From NCBI RefSeq assembly GCF_007625155.1, contig NZ_VMNK01000012.1, positions 1 through 64,000 on the forward strand: a stretch of 64,000 nucleotides of DNA, written 5' to 3'. Below, in pieces: positions 15,849 through 25,153 of the stretch; positions within the stretch are counted from its first letter, which is position 1, and every line of letters begins with the position of its first letter. The stretch is from Denitromonas halophila (GTDB lineage: Bacteria > Pseudomonadota > Gammaproteobacteria > Burkholderiales > Rhodocyclaceae). The position numbers were made by a program, and so were the translations under genes. A model generated the notes under the pieces. The model had not been told where the DNA came from and ran no database searches. It saw only the letters and a list, made by a program, of their open reading frames with translations.

Positions 15849-17771
15849 ATGAAGGCAGCAAAAGGCTGGGTCGTCCTGTGGCTCGGCGTGGTGTGCATGA
15901 CCCCGGTGTGGGCGCAAACGCCGACCGGCGATGAACGTATTCTGGCGGCACGAGAGGCGCTGCGTACCGGCGATCAGGCGACGCTCGATCAGCTCGCGGC
16001 GGGGCGCTCGCCGCATTTGCTGGAGCGCTACGTTAAATACTGGCATTTGCAGAACCAGCTGGCGCGCAGCGAGCCGCCCGACACGGCGCGCATCGAAGCC
16101 TTTCTGGCGCGTTACGCCGGCAGCGTGCTGGCCGACCGCCTGCGCGGCGTCTGGCTGAACCGGCTGGCCAAGGATGAGAACTGGATCGGCTTTATCGGCG
16201 CCTGGGGTGGCCTGGCCTCGCCGACCGATGGCCAGCGCTGTCAGCATTGGCTGGCGCGGGCGCGCGTTGGTGATCGCACGGCTCTGGATGAGGCGGCGGC
16301 GGTGTGGTCGGGGCTCAGCCTGCGTGCCGACGCCTGCGAAGCGCTGGTCGGTCAGTTGGCGGTGTCGGGTCTTTTGGCGCCGGAGGCGATCTGGGCGCGC
16401 TTTCGAGACGAGATGGAATCGCGCCGACCGAGCGATCTGGAACTGATCGTCAGCGGCTTGCCGGCCGGCGAGGCACCAAGCAGTGCCGCATTGAAGGTCA
16501 TGCGCAAGGATCCTGAGCGCTACCTGGACAACCTGCGTCCCGGCTTTGCACAGCGCCGCGCCGATAGCGAATTGATGCTCGGGGCGCTGGGCCGGCTCGC
16601 CGTGAGTGACCCGAAAGCGGCATACGCCCGCTTTGCCCGGCTCAATGATGCCTTGTCGGCCGAGGATCAGGCCTATGGCTACATGCTGCTCGGCTGGCGT
16701 GCCGCGCAAGACCACCTGCCCGAGTCAGTGCGCTGGTTCCACGCGGCCGGCAAGCTGCAGATGCCCGACGAGCAACGCGCCTGGCAGGTACGCGCGGCGC
16801 TGCGTCAGGAGGACTGGAAAGCCGTGCGTCAGGCGATTCTGGCCATGTCGGCCGAGCAACGCGCCGAGCGCAGCTGGACCTACTGGCTGGCCCGCGCCGA
16901 GCAGGCGCTGGGCGAGGCCGAGGGCGCCCGCCTGCTGCTCGAGCGCATCGCCGGCCATCCCGACTTCTACGGCATGCTGGCCGACGAGGGACTCGGCCGC
17001 GCCTTTACCCCGCCGCCGCCCGATACGCCACAAACAGCCGCGGTGCAGGCGAATGTGGCGACCGACCCGGACCTCCGGCGAGCGTTGGCGCTGTACCGAC
17101 TGGAGCTCTATACCGAGGGCACGCGCGAGTGGCTGTGGCGCCTGCGCCGCGCCGACGACAGTTTCCGTCTGGCGGCTGCGCGACTGGCGCTTGACGAGGG
17201 CATTTACGACCGCGCCATCAACACCGCTGAAGCGGTCAATCCGCAGGACAACTTCGGCTTGCGCTACCTCACCCCGTTCCGCGATCTGATCGAGCCGCAG
17301 GCCTTGTCGCTGAATCTGGATCTGGCCTGGGTGTATGGCGTGTTGCGCCAGGAAAGCCGCTTTGTCACCCGCGCCGCCTCGCCGGTGGGCGCGCAAGGCC
17401 TGATGCAGGTGATGCCGGCCACCGGCAGCTGGGTGGCCAAGAAGATCGGCATGACCGACTACCGCCGCAGCCGTCTGCAGGAGCCTGACACCAATGTGCT
17501 CTTGGGCACCAGCTATATGCGCATCGTGCTCGACGATCTGGACGATCACCCCGTGCTCGCCGCTGCCGGCTACAACGCCGGACCCGGGCGCGCCAAGCGC
17601 TGGCGTGATGAACGCATGCTCGAAGGCGCAATCTATGTAGAGACCATTCCCTTCAACGAAACACGCGACTATGTGAAGAAGGTGATGGCCAATGCGGTGA
17701 TCTACGCTGCCCTGATGGAGGGCAAGCCGCAGTCGCTGACGACGCGCCTGGGACAGGTGGCGCCGCGCTAA
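15849..17771 (+). CDS. slt: Soluble lytic murein transglycosylase
   Basis: Protein of 640 residues with a signal peptide (MKAAKGWVVLWLGVVCMTPVWAQ), a long superhelical U/L domain of alpha-helical repeats, and a C-terminal SLT domain. The catalytic glutamate lies in GVLRQESRF, followed by AASPVGAQGLMQVMPATG and AAGYNAGPGRAKRW, the classic SLT motifs. It cleaves peptidoglycan glycan strands in the periplasm to 1,6-anhydro products. The length matches E. coli Slt70. An AAGGAA site precedes ATG 15849. The next gene follows after 21 bp and may be co-transcribed. Confidence 0.93.
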   Translation: MKAAKGWVVLWLGVVCMTPVWAQTPTGDERILAAREALRTGDQATLDQLAAGRSPHLLERYVKYWHLQNQLARSEPPDTARIEAFLARYAGSVLADRLRGVWLNRLAKDENWIGFIGAWGGLASPTDGQRCQHWLARARVGDRTALDEAAAVWSGLSLRADACEALVGQLAVSGLLAPEAIWARFRDEMESRRPSDLELIVSGLPAGEAPSSAALKVMRKDPERYLDNLRPGFAQRRADSELMLGALGRLAVSDPKAAYARFARLNDALSAEDQAYGYMLLGWRAAQDHLPESVRWFHAAGKLQMPDEQRAWQVRAALRQEDWKAVRQAILAMSAEQRAERSWTYWLARAEQALGEAEGARLLLERIAGHPDFYGMLADEGLGRAFTPPPPDTPQTAAVQANVATDPDLRRALALYRLELYTEGTREWLWRLRRADDSFRLAAARLALDEGIYDRAINTAEAVNPQDNFGLRYLTPFRDLIEPQALSLNLDLAWVYGVLRQESRFVTRAASPVGAQGLMQVMPATGSWVAKKIGMTDYRRSRLQEPDTNVLLGTSYMRIVLDDLDDHPVLAAAGYNAGPGRAKRWRDERMLEGAIYVETIPFNETRDYVKKVMANAVIYAALMEGKPQSLTTRLGQVAPR

Positions 17772-17792
17772 CAAGGCCTGGGAGGCAGACGC

Positions 17793-18752
17793 ATGGATCG
17801 ATCGAAAGTCATTCTGGCGGTGGGCGGCAGCGGGTATGTCGGTCACTCGGTTGTCGCACAGTTGGTGGCGGCGGGGTATCGGGTGCGCGTGCCGACGCGC
17901 CATCGTCATCGGGCGCGGCATTTGCTGCTGCTGCCGACCGTGGAGGTGATTGAGGCCGATGTGTTCGACGAAGGCGAGCTCCGCGGTCTGATGGACGGCG
18001 TGGGCGCGGTGGTCAATCTGGTCGGGGTGCTGCATTCGCGACCGGGCACGCCTTACGGGCCGGCGTTCGAGCGGGCGCATGTGCTGTTGCCGGCCCGACT
18101 GGTGGCTGCCTGCCAGCGGCACGGTGTGCGCCGGCTGGTGCATATCAGTGCGCTGGGCGCCGATGCTAGCGGCCCGTCGGAATACCAGCGTTCCAAGGCG
18201 GCGGGCGAAACCGTGATCCGCAATGCTGACCCGTCGCTGGATTGGACGATCCTGCGCCCGTCGGTGATCTTCGGGCAGGACGACAGCTTTCTCAACCTGT
18301 TTGCCGGCTTGGTGCGTATCGCGCCGGTGATGCCGCTCGGCGGGGCGGCGTGTCGCTTCCAGCCGGTGTGGGTGGAGGATGTGGCCAAAGTCGTTGTTGC
18401 CTGCCTGGACCGCGCCGACGCGATTGGCCTCTGCTGCGATCTGGCCGGGCCGGGCGTCTACACCCTGGCCGATCTGGTGCGTTATGTGGGCAGGCTGGTC
18501 GGGCATCGGCCGCCGATCATCCCCATCCCCGAGGGCCTGGCCATGCTGCAGGCACGGCTGCTGGAGCTGGCACCGAATCCGATGATGAGCCGCGACAACG
18601 TGCGCTCGATGCGCGTCGATAACATCACCGAGGGCCCGCCGCTGCCCTTCGGCATGACACCCACCCCGCTCGAAGCGGTGGCGCCGAACTACCTCGGCCC
18701 ACACCCCGGTCGTCGCCGTTTCGTGGTCAATCGACGCCGGCTGGTGCGCTGA
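17793..18752 (+). CDS. NDUFA9-like NAD(P)-binding protein (complex I accessory family)
   Basis: Protein of 319 residues of the atypical short-chain dehydrogenase type. The dinucleotide-binding motif VGGSGYVGHSVV is at the N terminus, ISALGAD and SEYQRSKAAGE give the SDR core, and ILRPSVIFGQDD follows. This is the pattern of the bacterial complex I NDUFA9 subunit family. A GGGAGG ribosome-binding site lies before ATG 17793. Its role in bacteria is not settled. Downstream, repeat copy A fills the gap to cca. Confidence 0.88.
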   Translation: MDRSKVILAVGGSGYVGHSVVAQLVAAGYRVRVPTRHRHRARHLLLLPTVEVIEADVFDEGELRGLMDGVGAVVNLVGVLHSRPGTPYGPAFERAHVLLPARLVAACQRHGVRRLVHISALGADASGPSEYQRSKAAGETVIRNADPSLDWTILRPSVIFGQDDSFLNLFAGLVRIAPVMPLGGAACRFQPVWVEDVAKVVVACLDRADAIGLCCDLAGPGVYTLADLVRYVGRLVGHRPPIIPIPEGLAMLQARLLELAPNPMMSRDNVRSMRVDNITEGPPLPFGMTPTPLEAVAPNYLGPHPGRRRFVVNRRRLVR

Positions 18753-18809
18753 AGGCGGTCGAGCGGCGATAATGCCGCTTTGCCAACGCTGACCGGGCGC
18801 ATGACCCGA

Positions 18810-18935
18810 GAAACCGCAGTTGGCCGCTTGTGCCCATGAGCAAGGTATTAAACATGCGAAGCTTTTCGGATTCGAGGCCGATCGCCCGGTGGGGGATAGC
18901 GCTACGCGCCCGATTGCGCGTCCAACTGCGGTTTC
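18810..18935. repeat. Dispersed palindromic repeat, copy A (short form)
   Basis: The element is bounded by a perfect 14-bp inverted repeat: GAAACCGCAGTTGG (18810-18823) and CCAACTGCGGTTTC (18922-18935). The interior (about 18824-18921) matches copy B closely, including GCGAAGCTTTTCGG and TTCGAGGCCGATC. Compared with copy B it lacks about 100 bp between GATTGCGCGT and CCAACT, the segment holding the inner palindrome. Its right end lies 4 bp before the cca start codon. It encodes no protein. Confidence 0.85.
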
Positions 18936-18939
18936 CAGG

Positions 18940-20043
18940 ATGAAAACATACATCGTAGGCGGTGCCGTGCGTGACGCGCTGCTCGGCTTGCCGGTGCAGG
19001 ATAAGGATTGGGTGGTCGTCGGCGGCACGGTCGAGGCCATGCTGGCCCGCGGCTTTACCGCCGTGGGCAAGGACTTTCCAGTCTTTCTTCACCCGCACAC
19101 TCATGAGGAATACGCCCTCGCGCGCACCGAGCGCAAGAGCGGGCACGGCTATACCGGCTTCGTGGTGCATGCCGCACCCGACGTGACGCTCGAAGACGAT
19201 CTGCTGCGTCGCGACCTGACCATCAACGCCATGGCGCGTGGCGAGGACGGCACGCTGGTCGACCCCTACGGCGGCCAGCGCGATCTGGCTGCCAAGCGGC
19301 TGCGCCATGTCAGCCCGGCCTTTGCCGAAGACCCGGTCCGCATCCTGCGGGTGGCGCGTTTCGCGGCACGCTTCGACGGCTTCGAGGTTGCCGAAGAAAC
19401 CTTGACGCTGATGCGCGAGATGGTCGTCAGCGGCGAAGCTGACCACCTGGTGCCCGAGCGCGTCTGGCAGGAAATTTCACGCGGCCTGATGGCGCCCGCC
19501 CCGATGCGCATGATCGAGGTGCTCGACGCCTGCGGCGCGCTGGCGCGCTGCCTGCCCGAGGTGGTGGCGCGCCGGCGGATCGACCCCTTGCTGCCCGGCG
19601 TGCTGCGCTGCGCGGTGGCGCGCGATCTGCCGCTGGCCCACCGCTGGGCCTTGCTGGTCGGTCACGACGTGGCGGCCGCCGAGTCGGCCAGCGCTCGGCT
19701 CAAGGTGCCGCTGCCCTGCCGCGACCAGGCGGTGATGCTCGCCCGCGATGGCGAAACCCTGTCCACCGCCAGCTCGGCTGTGGCACGGCTCGACTTGCTC
19801 AGCCGCTGCGATGCTTTCCGCCGCCCCGAGCGCCTCACCACGCTGCTCGAAGCCGCCCCCTGCGCCCACCCCGTGCCCGGCGCAGCCGTCGTCCGCTGGC
19901 AGGCCACGCTGGCGGCGGCCCAATCGGTCGATGGCGGCGCGGTGGCGCGCCAGTGTGCCGACAAATCCGCGATTCCCGCGGCCATCCGCAGTGCCCGACT
20001 GGTGGCCATCGAGGCCGCCGACGCGGCCGTCGGCCGTGGCTGA
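18940..20043 (+). CDS. cca: CCA tRNA nucleotidyltransferase
   Basis: Enzyme of 367 residues that adds or repairs the 3' CCA of tRNAs. The N terminus [17 protein letters not shown] and the DKDWVVVGG strand hold the class II nucleotidyltransferase signature, followed by [10 protein letters not shown] and [20 protein letters not shown] and [13 protein letters not shown] come later. The C-terminal HD phosphohydrolase motif of the 412-residue E. coli enzyme (THDLGK) is not evident and the protein is shorter. The ATG directly follows the right end of repeat copy A; no good ribosome-binding site is seen apart from CCAGG inside the repeat end. Frame extension through the repeat is not believed. Confidence 0.92.
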   Translation: MKTYIVGGAVRDALLGLPVQDKDWVVVGGTVEAMLARGFTAVGKDFPVFLHPHTHEEYALARTERKSGHGYTGFVVHAAPDVTLEDDLLRRDLTINAMARGEDGTLVDPYGGQRDLAAKRLRHVSPAFAEDPVRILRVARFAARFDGFEVAEETLTLMREMVVSGEADHLVPERVWQEISRGLMAPAPMRMIEVLDACGALARCLPEVVARRRIDPLLPGVLRCAVARDLPLAHRWALLVGHDVAAAESASARLKVPLPCRDQAVMLARDGETLSTASSAVARLDLLSRCDAFRRPERLTTLLEAAPCAHPVPGAAVVRWQATLAAAQSVDGGAVARQCADKSAIPAAIRSARLVAIEAADAAVGRG

Positions 20044-20092
20044 CACCTTTGCTCACACGACGCAGGCGGCCGCGCGTGCCACACTTTCAGGT

Positions 20093-21973
20093 ATGAATCG
20101 CTGGGGTCGAAACCTGTTGTGCGCGCTGGGCTGGGGGGTCGCCGTGGCCACGCCCGCGCTGGCCGAAACGCAGGTGCTGCCGGCGTTTGCCGAGGTGCGC
20201 GCAGCCCATGTGAGCAGCGTCGCGCAGCTGGTCGACCGCCATGGTGAGCCGCTGGCCGAGCGCCAGCTGCGCTTCGACGACGACCGCCTCGACTGGGTCG
20301 GGCTCGAGGCCTTGTCGCCGGCCATGCTCGAAGCCTTGCTCGAAGCGGAAGACCGGCGCTTTTACCAGCACGAAGGTGTCGACTGGCGCGCCGTGGCCGC
20401 TGCCGCGGTGCAGAACCTGTGGTTCGAGCATGCGCGAGGGGCCTCCACGCTGACCATGCAACTGGCCGGCTTGCTCGACCCGGCCTTGCAGCCTGCCAGT
20501 CAGGGCCAGCGGCGCCGCAGTTTCGAACAGAAATGGGACCAGGCGCTGGCCGCGCAGGCGCTCGAGGCGCGCTGGAGCAAGGCGCAGATTCTCGAGGCCT
20601 ACCTCAATCTGGCGCCGTTTCGCGGTCGGCTGCGGGGCATCTCGGCCGCCGCCTGGGCCTTGACCGGAAAGGCGGCCGGCACACTGGACCGGCCCGAAGC
20701 GGCGGTGCTGGCGGCGCTGTTGCGTGGCCCCGGCGCCAGCCCGGCGGTGCTCTCCCGACGTGCCTGCGCCCTGGTCGCCCGGATTGGCAGTCCGGCAGCG
20801 TGCGAGCGGGTGCAGGCGCTGGCAGCCGCGCTGGACCCGGTCATGCTCACGCCGCGCTGGACGCTGGCGCCGCATCTGGCCGCCCGCGTGTTGCGCGAGC
20901 CGGGCACGACGGTGAGCACGGTGCTGGATGCGCGCTGGCAGCAGCGCATGCTGGCCGCGCTGCGCGCCGCATCGCCGGCGCGGGCAGCGGTGGTGGTGCT
21001 CGATAACGCCACCGGCGCGGTGCTGGCCGAGGTCGGCGGCTTGCGTGCCGAGCATGCCGATGCGACGAGTTTTGCCTATCCCGCCGCCAGCCTGCTGTGG
21101 CCGCTGTACTGTGCCCGCGCGGTCGATAAGCGGGTGGTGACGGCGGCCAGTCTGCTCAATGCCGGCACGCCCGAGGCGCCGCGCTGGCTGAGTGTACGCA
21201 ACGCGATGGTGAGCGGTGAGGCGGCCGCGGCTGCCGATCTGGCGCGGCGCTTGCCCGAAGGCGATGTGTCGGCTTTGCCGGTATCGGCGCACGCGCTCGA
21301 CCTGCCTCACCTGGCGGGGCTGATCCGCATGATGGCCGTCGATGGGCAATGGCGCGCGCCACACTGGCTGGTCGATGGCCGCCGCGCACCCGAGCCGGTC
21401 GTATCGCCGGCAGCGGCCTTCATTGGCAGCGATTTCTTTCCGCCGGTGATGGCCGCCATGGTGACCCCAGAGCGCGCCGCCTGGGCGGCGGGGGCTAATG
21501 CCAGCGTGACGATCGCGGTGTGGATGGAGACCGGGCCGACGGCACTGATCGAAGCGCGAGCCTGGCTGGTCGATCAGCTCGCCGCCGATGGCGTATGGCC
21601 CGTCGAGCGCGTGGTGCCGGCCGGGGTGCTGCGTCGCCCGGTGCGCTTCGATCCGCCGCTCGAAAACGCGCGGGACGAATGGTTTCTGGCCGGCACGGCG
21701 GTGGCGGTGGTGTCGCCGCCGCAGTCGAGCGCGCAGATTGCGTCGCCTGCGGTGCGCGAGATTATTGATTTGCGCACCCGCCCGCCGGGTCAGGGGGTGT
21801 TGCTGCGCGCCACGATTGACGATGCGCGTCTGCGCTGGCGCATGGACGGGCGGGAGGTGGGCACCGGCGGCACGGTACTGGTTCACCCGGCACCGGGGCT
21901 GCGGATCATTGAGTTGTTTGACGCGCGGGGTGAGCGCCTGGATCGGCTCAGTGTGGCCGTGCGTGGGCGCTGA
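20093..21973 (+). CDS. pbpC: PBP1C-like peptidoglycan glycosyltransferase with degenerate transpeptidase
   Basis: Protein of 626 residues, shorter than typical PbpC (about 770). It begins with a signal-anchor (MNRWGRNLLCALGWGVAVAT). The GT51 domain is intact: EAEDRRFYQHEG with catalytic Glu86, GASTLTMQLAG, KWDQALAAQALE, and EAYLNLAPFRG. The transpeptidase region is short. The expected SxxK is SLLW (Ser333 to Trp336), and no KTG motif is found. A C-terminal beta domain resembling BiPBP_C (LLRATIDDARLRWRMDG) is present. Predicted role: glycan polymerisation without cross-linking. The frame upstream to 19748 overlaps cca and is rejected. Confidence 0.85.
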   Translation: MNRWGRNLLCALGWGVAVATPALAETQVLPAFAEVRAAHVSSVAQLVDRHGEPLAERQLRFDDDRLDWVGLEALSPAMLEALLEAEDRRFYQHEGVDWRAVAAAAVQNLWFEHARGASTLTMQLAGLLDPALQPASQGQRRRSFEQKWDQALAAQALEARWSKAQILEAYLNLAPFRGRLRGISAAAWALTGKAAGTLDRPEAAVLAALLRGPGASPAVLSRRACALVARIGSPAACERVQALAAALDPVMLTPRWTLAPHLAARVLREPGTTVSTVLDARWQQRMLAALRAASPARAAVVVLDNATGAVLAEVGGLRAEHADATSFAYPAASLLWPLYCARAVDKRVVTAASLLNAGTPEAPRWLSVRNAMVSGEAAAAADLARRLPEGDVSALPVSAHALDLPHLAGLIRMMAVDGQWRAPHWLVDGRRAPEPVVSPAAAFIGSDFFPPVMAAMVTPERAAWAAGANASVTIAVWMETGPTALIEARAWLVDQLAADGVWPVERVVPAGVLRRPVRFDPPLENARDEWFLAGTAVAVVSPPQSSAQIASPAVREIIDLRTRPPGQGVLLRATIDDARLRWRMDGREVGTGGTVLVHPAPGLRIIELFDARGERLDRLSVAVRGR

Positions 21974-21985
21974 GCGCGCTGCCGC

Positions 21986-22186
21986 TCACAGCCAGCGAAG
22001 GATCAGCCAGGCCAGTAGCGACATCAGCACGGTGGTGGTGAAGGGCAGGTGCCAGGTGCGACCGTTTCGCACCATCGTGACATCGCCCGGCAGGCGGCCG
22101 AGCGGCAGGTAGCGGGCCAGCAACGGTTGCAGGCCGCCAAGCAAAGCCACCACGATCACGATTGAAACCAGCCATTTGAGCAGCAT
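21986..22186 (-). CDS. DUF2905 small membrane protein
   Basis: Protein of 66 residues with two hydrophobic helices: MLLKWLVSIVIVVALLGGL at the N terminus and TVLMSLLAWLILRWL at the C terminus. The loop between them, LPLGRLPGDVTMVRNG followed by WHLPFTTT, is the DUF2905 signature. It is an inner-membrane protein of unknown function, widespread in proteobacteria. It is convergent with pbpC, 12 bp apart. Confidence 0.85.
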   Translation of the reverse strand: MLLKWLVSIVIVVALLGGLQPLLARYLPLGRLPGDVTMVRNGRTWHLPFTTTVLMSLLAWLILRWL

Positions 22187-22331
22187 GCCGCCTGTCCGCC
22201 TCGGATAAGGGGCCGATTACAACGGATTGCGACCTGGATGGCAATTGTCCATGGTCGCGGCGCGGCGAATCCGTTACCGTGGTGCGGGTGTGTCGCGCAA
22301 CGCTGCGACGATGGAATCAGGAATCAGACGT

Positions 22332-23138
22332 ATGAACCGAAGTCGATTTGGCGAACTGGAAGTGCTGGCCTGTGCCCCCGAGGGCGAGGCGCACCCGGTG
22401 CCGCTGCTGTTTGTGCACGGCGCGTATACGGCGGCGTGGTGCTGGCAAGAGCATTTCATGCCCTGGTTCGCCAAGGCGGGTTTTTCGAGCTACGCCGTGT
22501 CCTTGTCTGGCCACGGGCAGAGCCGTCAGCGCAGTCAGCTCGACAGCTACAGCATCAGCGACTACGTCAATGACCTGGCCGAAGTGGCGGCCGCTTTGCC
22601 GGTCACACCGGCGCTGATCGGTCACTCGATGGGCGGCATGGTGGTGCAGAAGTATCTCGAACAGGCCGACGCGCCGGCCGCCGTATTGATGGCCTCGGTG
22701 CCGCCACAAGGCCTGTGGAGCTCGGCCGTGGGCCTGATGTTCCGCAAGCCGGCGCTGCTGGCCGATCTGAATCAGTTGCTAGAGGGCGGGCTGGCAAATG
22801 CCTCGACCCTGCATGACGCGCTGTTTCACAAACCGGTCCCGCCCGATGACATGCGCCGCTATCTGCGCGCATCGCAGCCCGAAAGCCACCGCGCGATCTG
22901 GGACATGACTCTGTTCAACCTGCCGATGCGCTCACGCATGGCGGCCACACCACTGCTGGTGCTCGGCGCGGAGCACGATCAGTTGATTCCGCCGGCCGAG
23001 GTGCGCTCGACCGGTTCGTCGTATGGCGTCGAGGTCGAGATTTTCGATGACATGGGTCACGCCATGATGCTGGAAGATGGCTGGGAGCCGGTGGCTGAGC
23101 GGATTCGCGACTGGTTGAATGAAACGCTGAGCGATTAG
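22332..23138 (+). CDS. Alpha/beta hydrolase
   Basis: Protein of 268 residues with an alpha/beta-hydrolase fold: LLFVHGAYTAAWCW (oxyanion HG), GHSMGG (nucleophile elbow with the catalytic serine), LLVLGAEHDQLIP (acid strand) and FDDMGHAMMLE (catalytic histidine). The triad is complete. ATG 22332 is chosen because the fold begins just after it; two upstream in-frame ATGs lie in sequence without homology. The substrate is unknown; the family includes esterases and lipases. It is convergent with the LysR gene. Confidence 0.88.
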   Translation: MNRSRFGELEVLACAPEGEAHPVPLLFVHGAYTAAWCWQEHFMPWFAKAGFSSYAVSLSGHGQSRQRSQLDSYSISDYVNDLAEVAAALPVTPALIGHSMGGMVVQKYLEQADAPAAVLMASVPPQGLWSSAVGLMFRKPALLADLNQLLEGGLANASTLHDALFHKPVPPDDMRRYLRASQPESHRAIWDMTLFNLPMRSRMAATPLLVLGAEHDQLIPPAEVRSTGSSYGVEVEIFDDMGHAMMLEDGWEPVAERIRDWLNETLSD

Positions 23139-23161
23139 TCGCCTCTCGGCGAACGTTCGCC

Positions 23162-24091
23162 TCAGCCGGCTCGGTCTGGTGCGGGAATCAGCCGCTCTTG
23201 CATGAGCGCGGCGAGCCAGTTCATGAATACCCGGACACGCCGTGGTTGATGGCGCCGGTTGGCGTAGATCAGTGAGACGGGCATGGCCGCCGCGCGGTAG
23301 CGCGGCATGAATTCAAACAGTTCTTCGCGCGCCAGCGCCGGGATGACGCCGGCTTCGGGCACTTGAATGATGCCAAGGCCGGCGAGGCAGGCGCCATAGT
23401 AGGCCGCCGAGCTATTGACCGTCAGTGCCCCCTTCATGCGATGGTAGCGCACGACACCGGCGTGATCCGGGTCCATGTATTCGAAGCCCTGATCCCGCGT
23501 ACCCAGGGTGGGGGCGTAGTGGATGAGTCGGTGTGTGGCCAGTTGATCCGGGTGGTCCGGCTGGCCATGGCGGGCGAGGTAGGCCGGGCTGACGCAATTG
23601 ACCATGCGGTAGTAGCCAAGCGGCCGCGCGATGTGGCTGATGTCGCCCAATGCGCCGACGCGCATCACGCAGTCGAAGCCCTCGCGGATCAGGTCGACCC
23701 GGCGCTCGCTGCTCGATAGTTCGATTTCGAGCGCTGGATGCGCCTGCAAGAAATCCGGCAATTGGGGAAGCACCACCTCGCTGGCGACCGCGCTGGGCAT
23801 ATCGACCCGCAAGCGCCCGGTCAAGGCGGTTGAATCGTGGCAGAACAGGTTTTGCAGCTCCTCCAGATCGGCCAGCAGGTCTTTGCAGCGCTCGTAAAAC
23901 AGCTGGCCGTCCTGGGTGATCTGCACCCGCCGTGTGGTGCGGTGCAGGAGCCGGGTGCCGAGTTCGCGTTCCAGTTGCTGGATGGCGGTGGACACCGTCG
24001 CCTTGGGCAGCCGCATGAGATCGGCCGCCAGAGTGAAGCTGGAGAGCTCGGCGACGCGGGTAAATATCTGCATGGCGTCAATGCGGTTCAT
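23162..24091 (-). CDS. LysR family transcriptional regulator
   Basis: Protein of 309 residues. The N-terminal winged helix (MNRIDAMQIFTRVAELSSFT, then LMRLPKATVSTAIQQLEREL and RLLHRTTRRVQIT) is typical of the LysR/CrgA branch, followed by a two-lobed effector domain. It is divergent from an SDR gene with a 126-bp gap, the usual arrangement of a LysR regulator and its target. The gap includes an imperfect inverted repeat beginning CAGATTGACGCGG (around 24130), a possible binding site. The effector is unknown. Confidence 0.92.
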   Translation of the reverse strand: MNRIDAMQIFTRVAELSSFTLAADLMRLPKATVSTAIQQLERELGTRLLHRTTRRVQITQDGQLFYERCKDLLADLEELQNLFCHDSTALTGRLRVDMPSAVASEVVLPQLPDFLQAHPALEIELSSSERRVDLIREGFDCVMRVGALGDISHIARPLGYYRMVNCVSPAYLARHGQPDHPDQLATHRLIHYAPTLGTRDQGFEYMDPDHAGVVRYHRMKGALTVNSSAAYYGACLAGLGIIQVPEAGVIPALAREELFEFMPRYRAAAMPVSLIYANRRHQPRRVRVFMNWLAALMQERLIPAPDRAG

Positions 24092-24217
24092 GTGCGGCTC
24101 ACTGTTCAGAATTTGCGATCAGTGTAATCAGATTGACGCGGTTTATTCTGCTACACCGAGCCAATAGGCTTCTTCTTGTTGCCGCCATGTCTGGCGGTGA
24201 ATCATTCAGGAGGGCGC

Positions 24218-25012
24218 ATGAGCACGACGAACAATCATCAGGCCGCGACTGATTCGGACTCGCGGATTGCGATCGTGACGGGCGGTGGCCGGGGGCTGGG
24301 AAAAAACACGGCGCAGCAGTTGGCGCGTTGGGGTGTGGACCTCATCATCACCTACCGCCATCGTCAGGCCGATGCGCAAGTCCTTGTCGATAGTGTGGTC
24401 GAGCGCGGCGGTCAGGCCATCGCTTTGCCGCTGGATGTTGGCGATAGCCGCTCTTTTCCCGTATTTGCCGATACGGTTCGGGCGGCGTTGCGTCATCACT
24501 GGCAGCGCGATCATTTTGACTATCTGGTGAACAATGCTGGCATTGGCGTCCGCGCCAGCTTTGCCGAGACCAGCGAAGCGCAGTTTGACGCGCTCGTGAA
24601 TGTTCATCTGAAAGGTGTCTTCTTTCTCACGCAGGCGCTTTTGCCCCTGATTGGCGATGGCGGACGCATCGTGAATGTGTCCAGCGGGCTGACGCGTTTT
24701 GCCTTTCCGGGTTACGCTGCCTACGGCGCGATGAAGGGGGCGGTTGAAGTGTTGACGCGGTATCTCGCCAAGGAGTTGGGAGGGCGCGGTATCGCGGTCA
24801 ATACCGTCGCCCCGGGCGCGATCGAGACCGATTTCGGGGGTGGCACGGTGCGCGACGATCCGCTGCTCAATGCGCAAATTGCCGCGCTGACGGCGCTGGG
24901 CCGTGTTGGTGTGCCGGAGGATATCGGCGGCGTGGTGGCGTCGTTGTTGTCTGAGGACAATCGCTGGATCAACGGGCAGCGGATAGAGGCGTCCGGTGGC
25001 ATGCTGCTGTAG
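24218..25012 (+). CDS. SDR family oxidoreductase
   Basis: Protein of 264 residues, a classical short-chain dehydrogenase. It has the cofactor motif TGGGRGLG, an NNAGIG motif, the active-site YGAMK (Tyr-x3-Lys) preceded by a serine-containing SSG strand, and a NTVAPGAIETDF segment. The start ATG 24218 has a strong CAGGAGGG site. It is divergent from the LysR regulator and probably controlled by it. The substrate is unknown; the fold fits NADPH-dependent ketoreductases. Confidence 0.9.
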   Translation: MSTTNNHQAATDSDSRIAIVTGGGRGLGKNTAQQLARWGVDLIITYRHRQADAQVLVDSVVERGGQAIALPLDVGDSRSFPVFADTVRAALRHHWQRDHFDYLVNNAGIGVRASFAETSEAQFDALVNVHLKGVFFLTQALLPLIGDGGRIVNVSSGLTRFAFPGYAAYGAMKGAVEVLTRYLAKELGGRGIAVNTVAPGAIETDFGGGTVRDDPLLNAQIAALTALGRVGVPEDIGGVVASLLSEDNRWINGQRIEASGGMLL

Positions 25013-25153
25013 CAGCGGCGGGTTTTGCCAGATGAGACCGATCGTCCTTCAGTTTTGCGCGAAATGTGCGTTATGGCCTGGTGCAGGGGGATTTTCCACG
25101 CCAGAATGAGCGTGCCGCATGTGGCGGCGCGTACAGCCCGGACAGGTGATGAT

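Noticed and set aside
18820-18939. Cca extended upstream through repeat copy A
   Set aside because: The extension is repeat sequence and the same codons occur in copy B without any gene; cca homology begins at MKTYIVGG.
19748-20092. A 115-codon N-terminal extension of the PBP1C-like gene
   Set aside because: It overlaps cca in another frame, has no signal peptide and adds no homology; ATG 20093 opens with a signal anchor.
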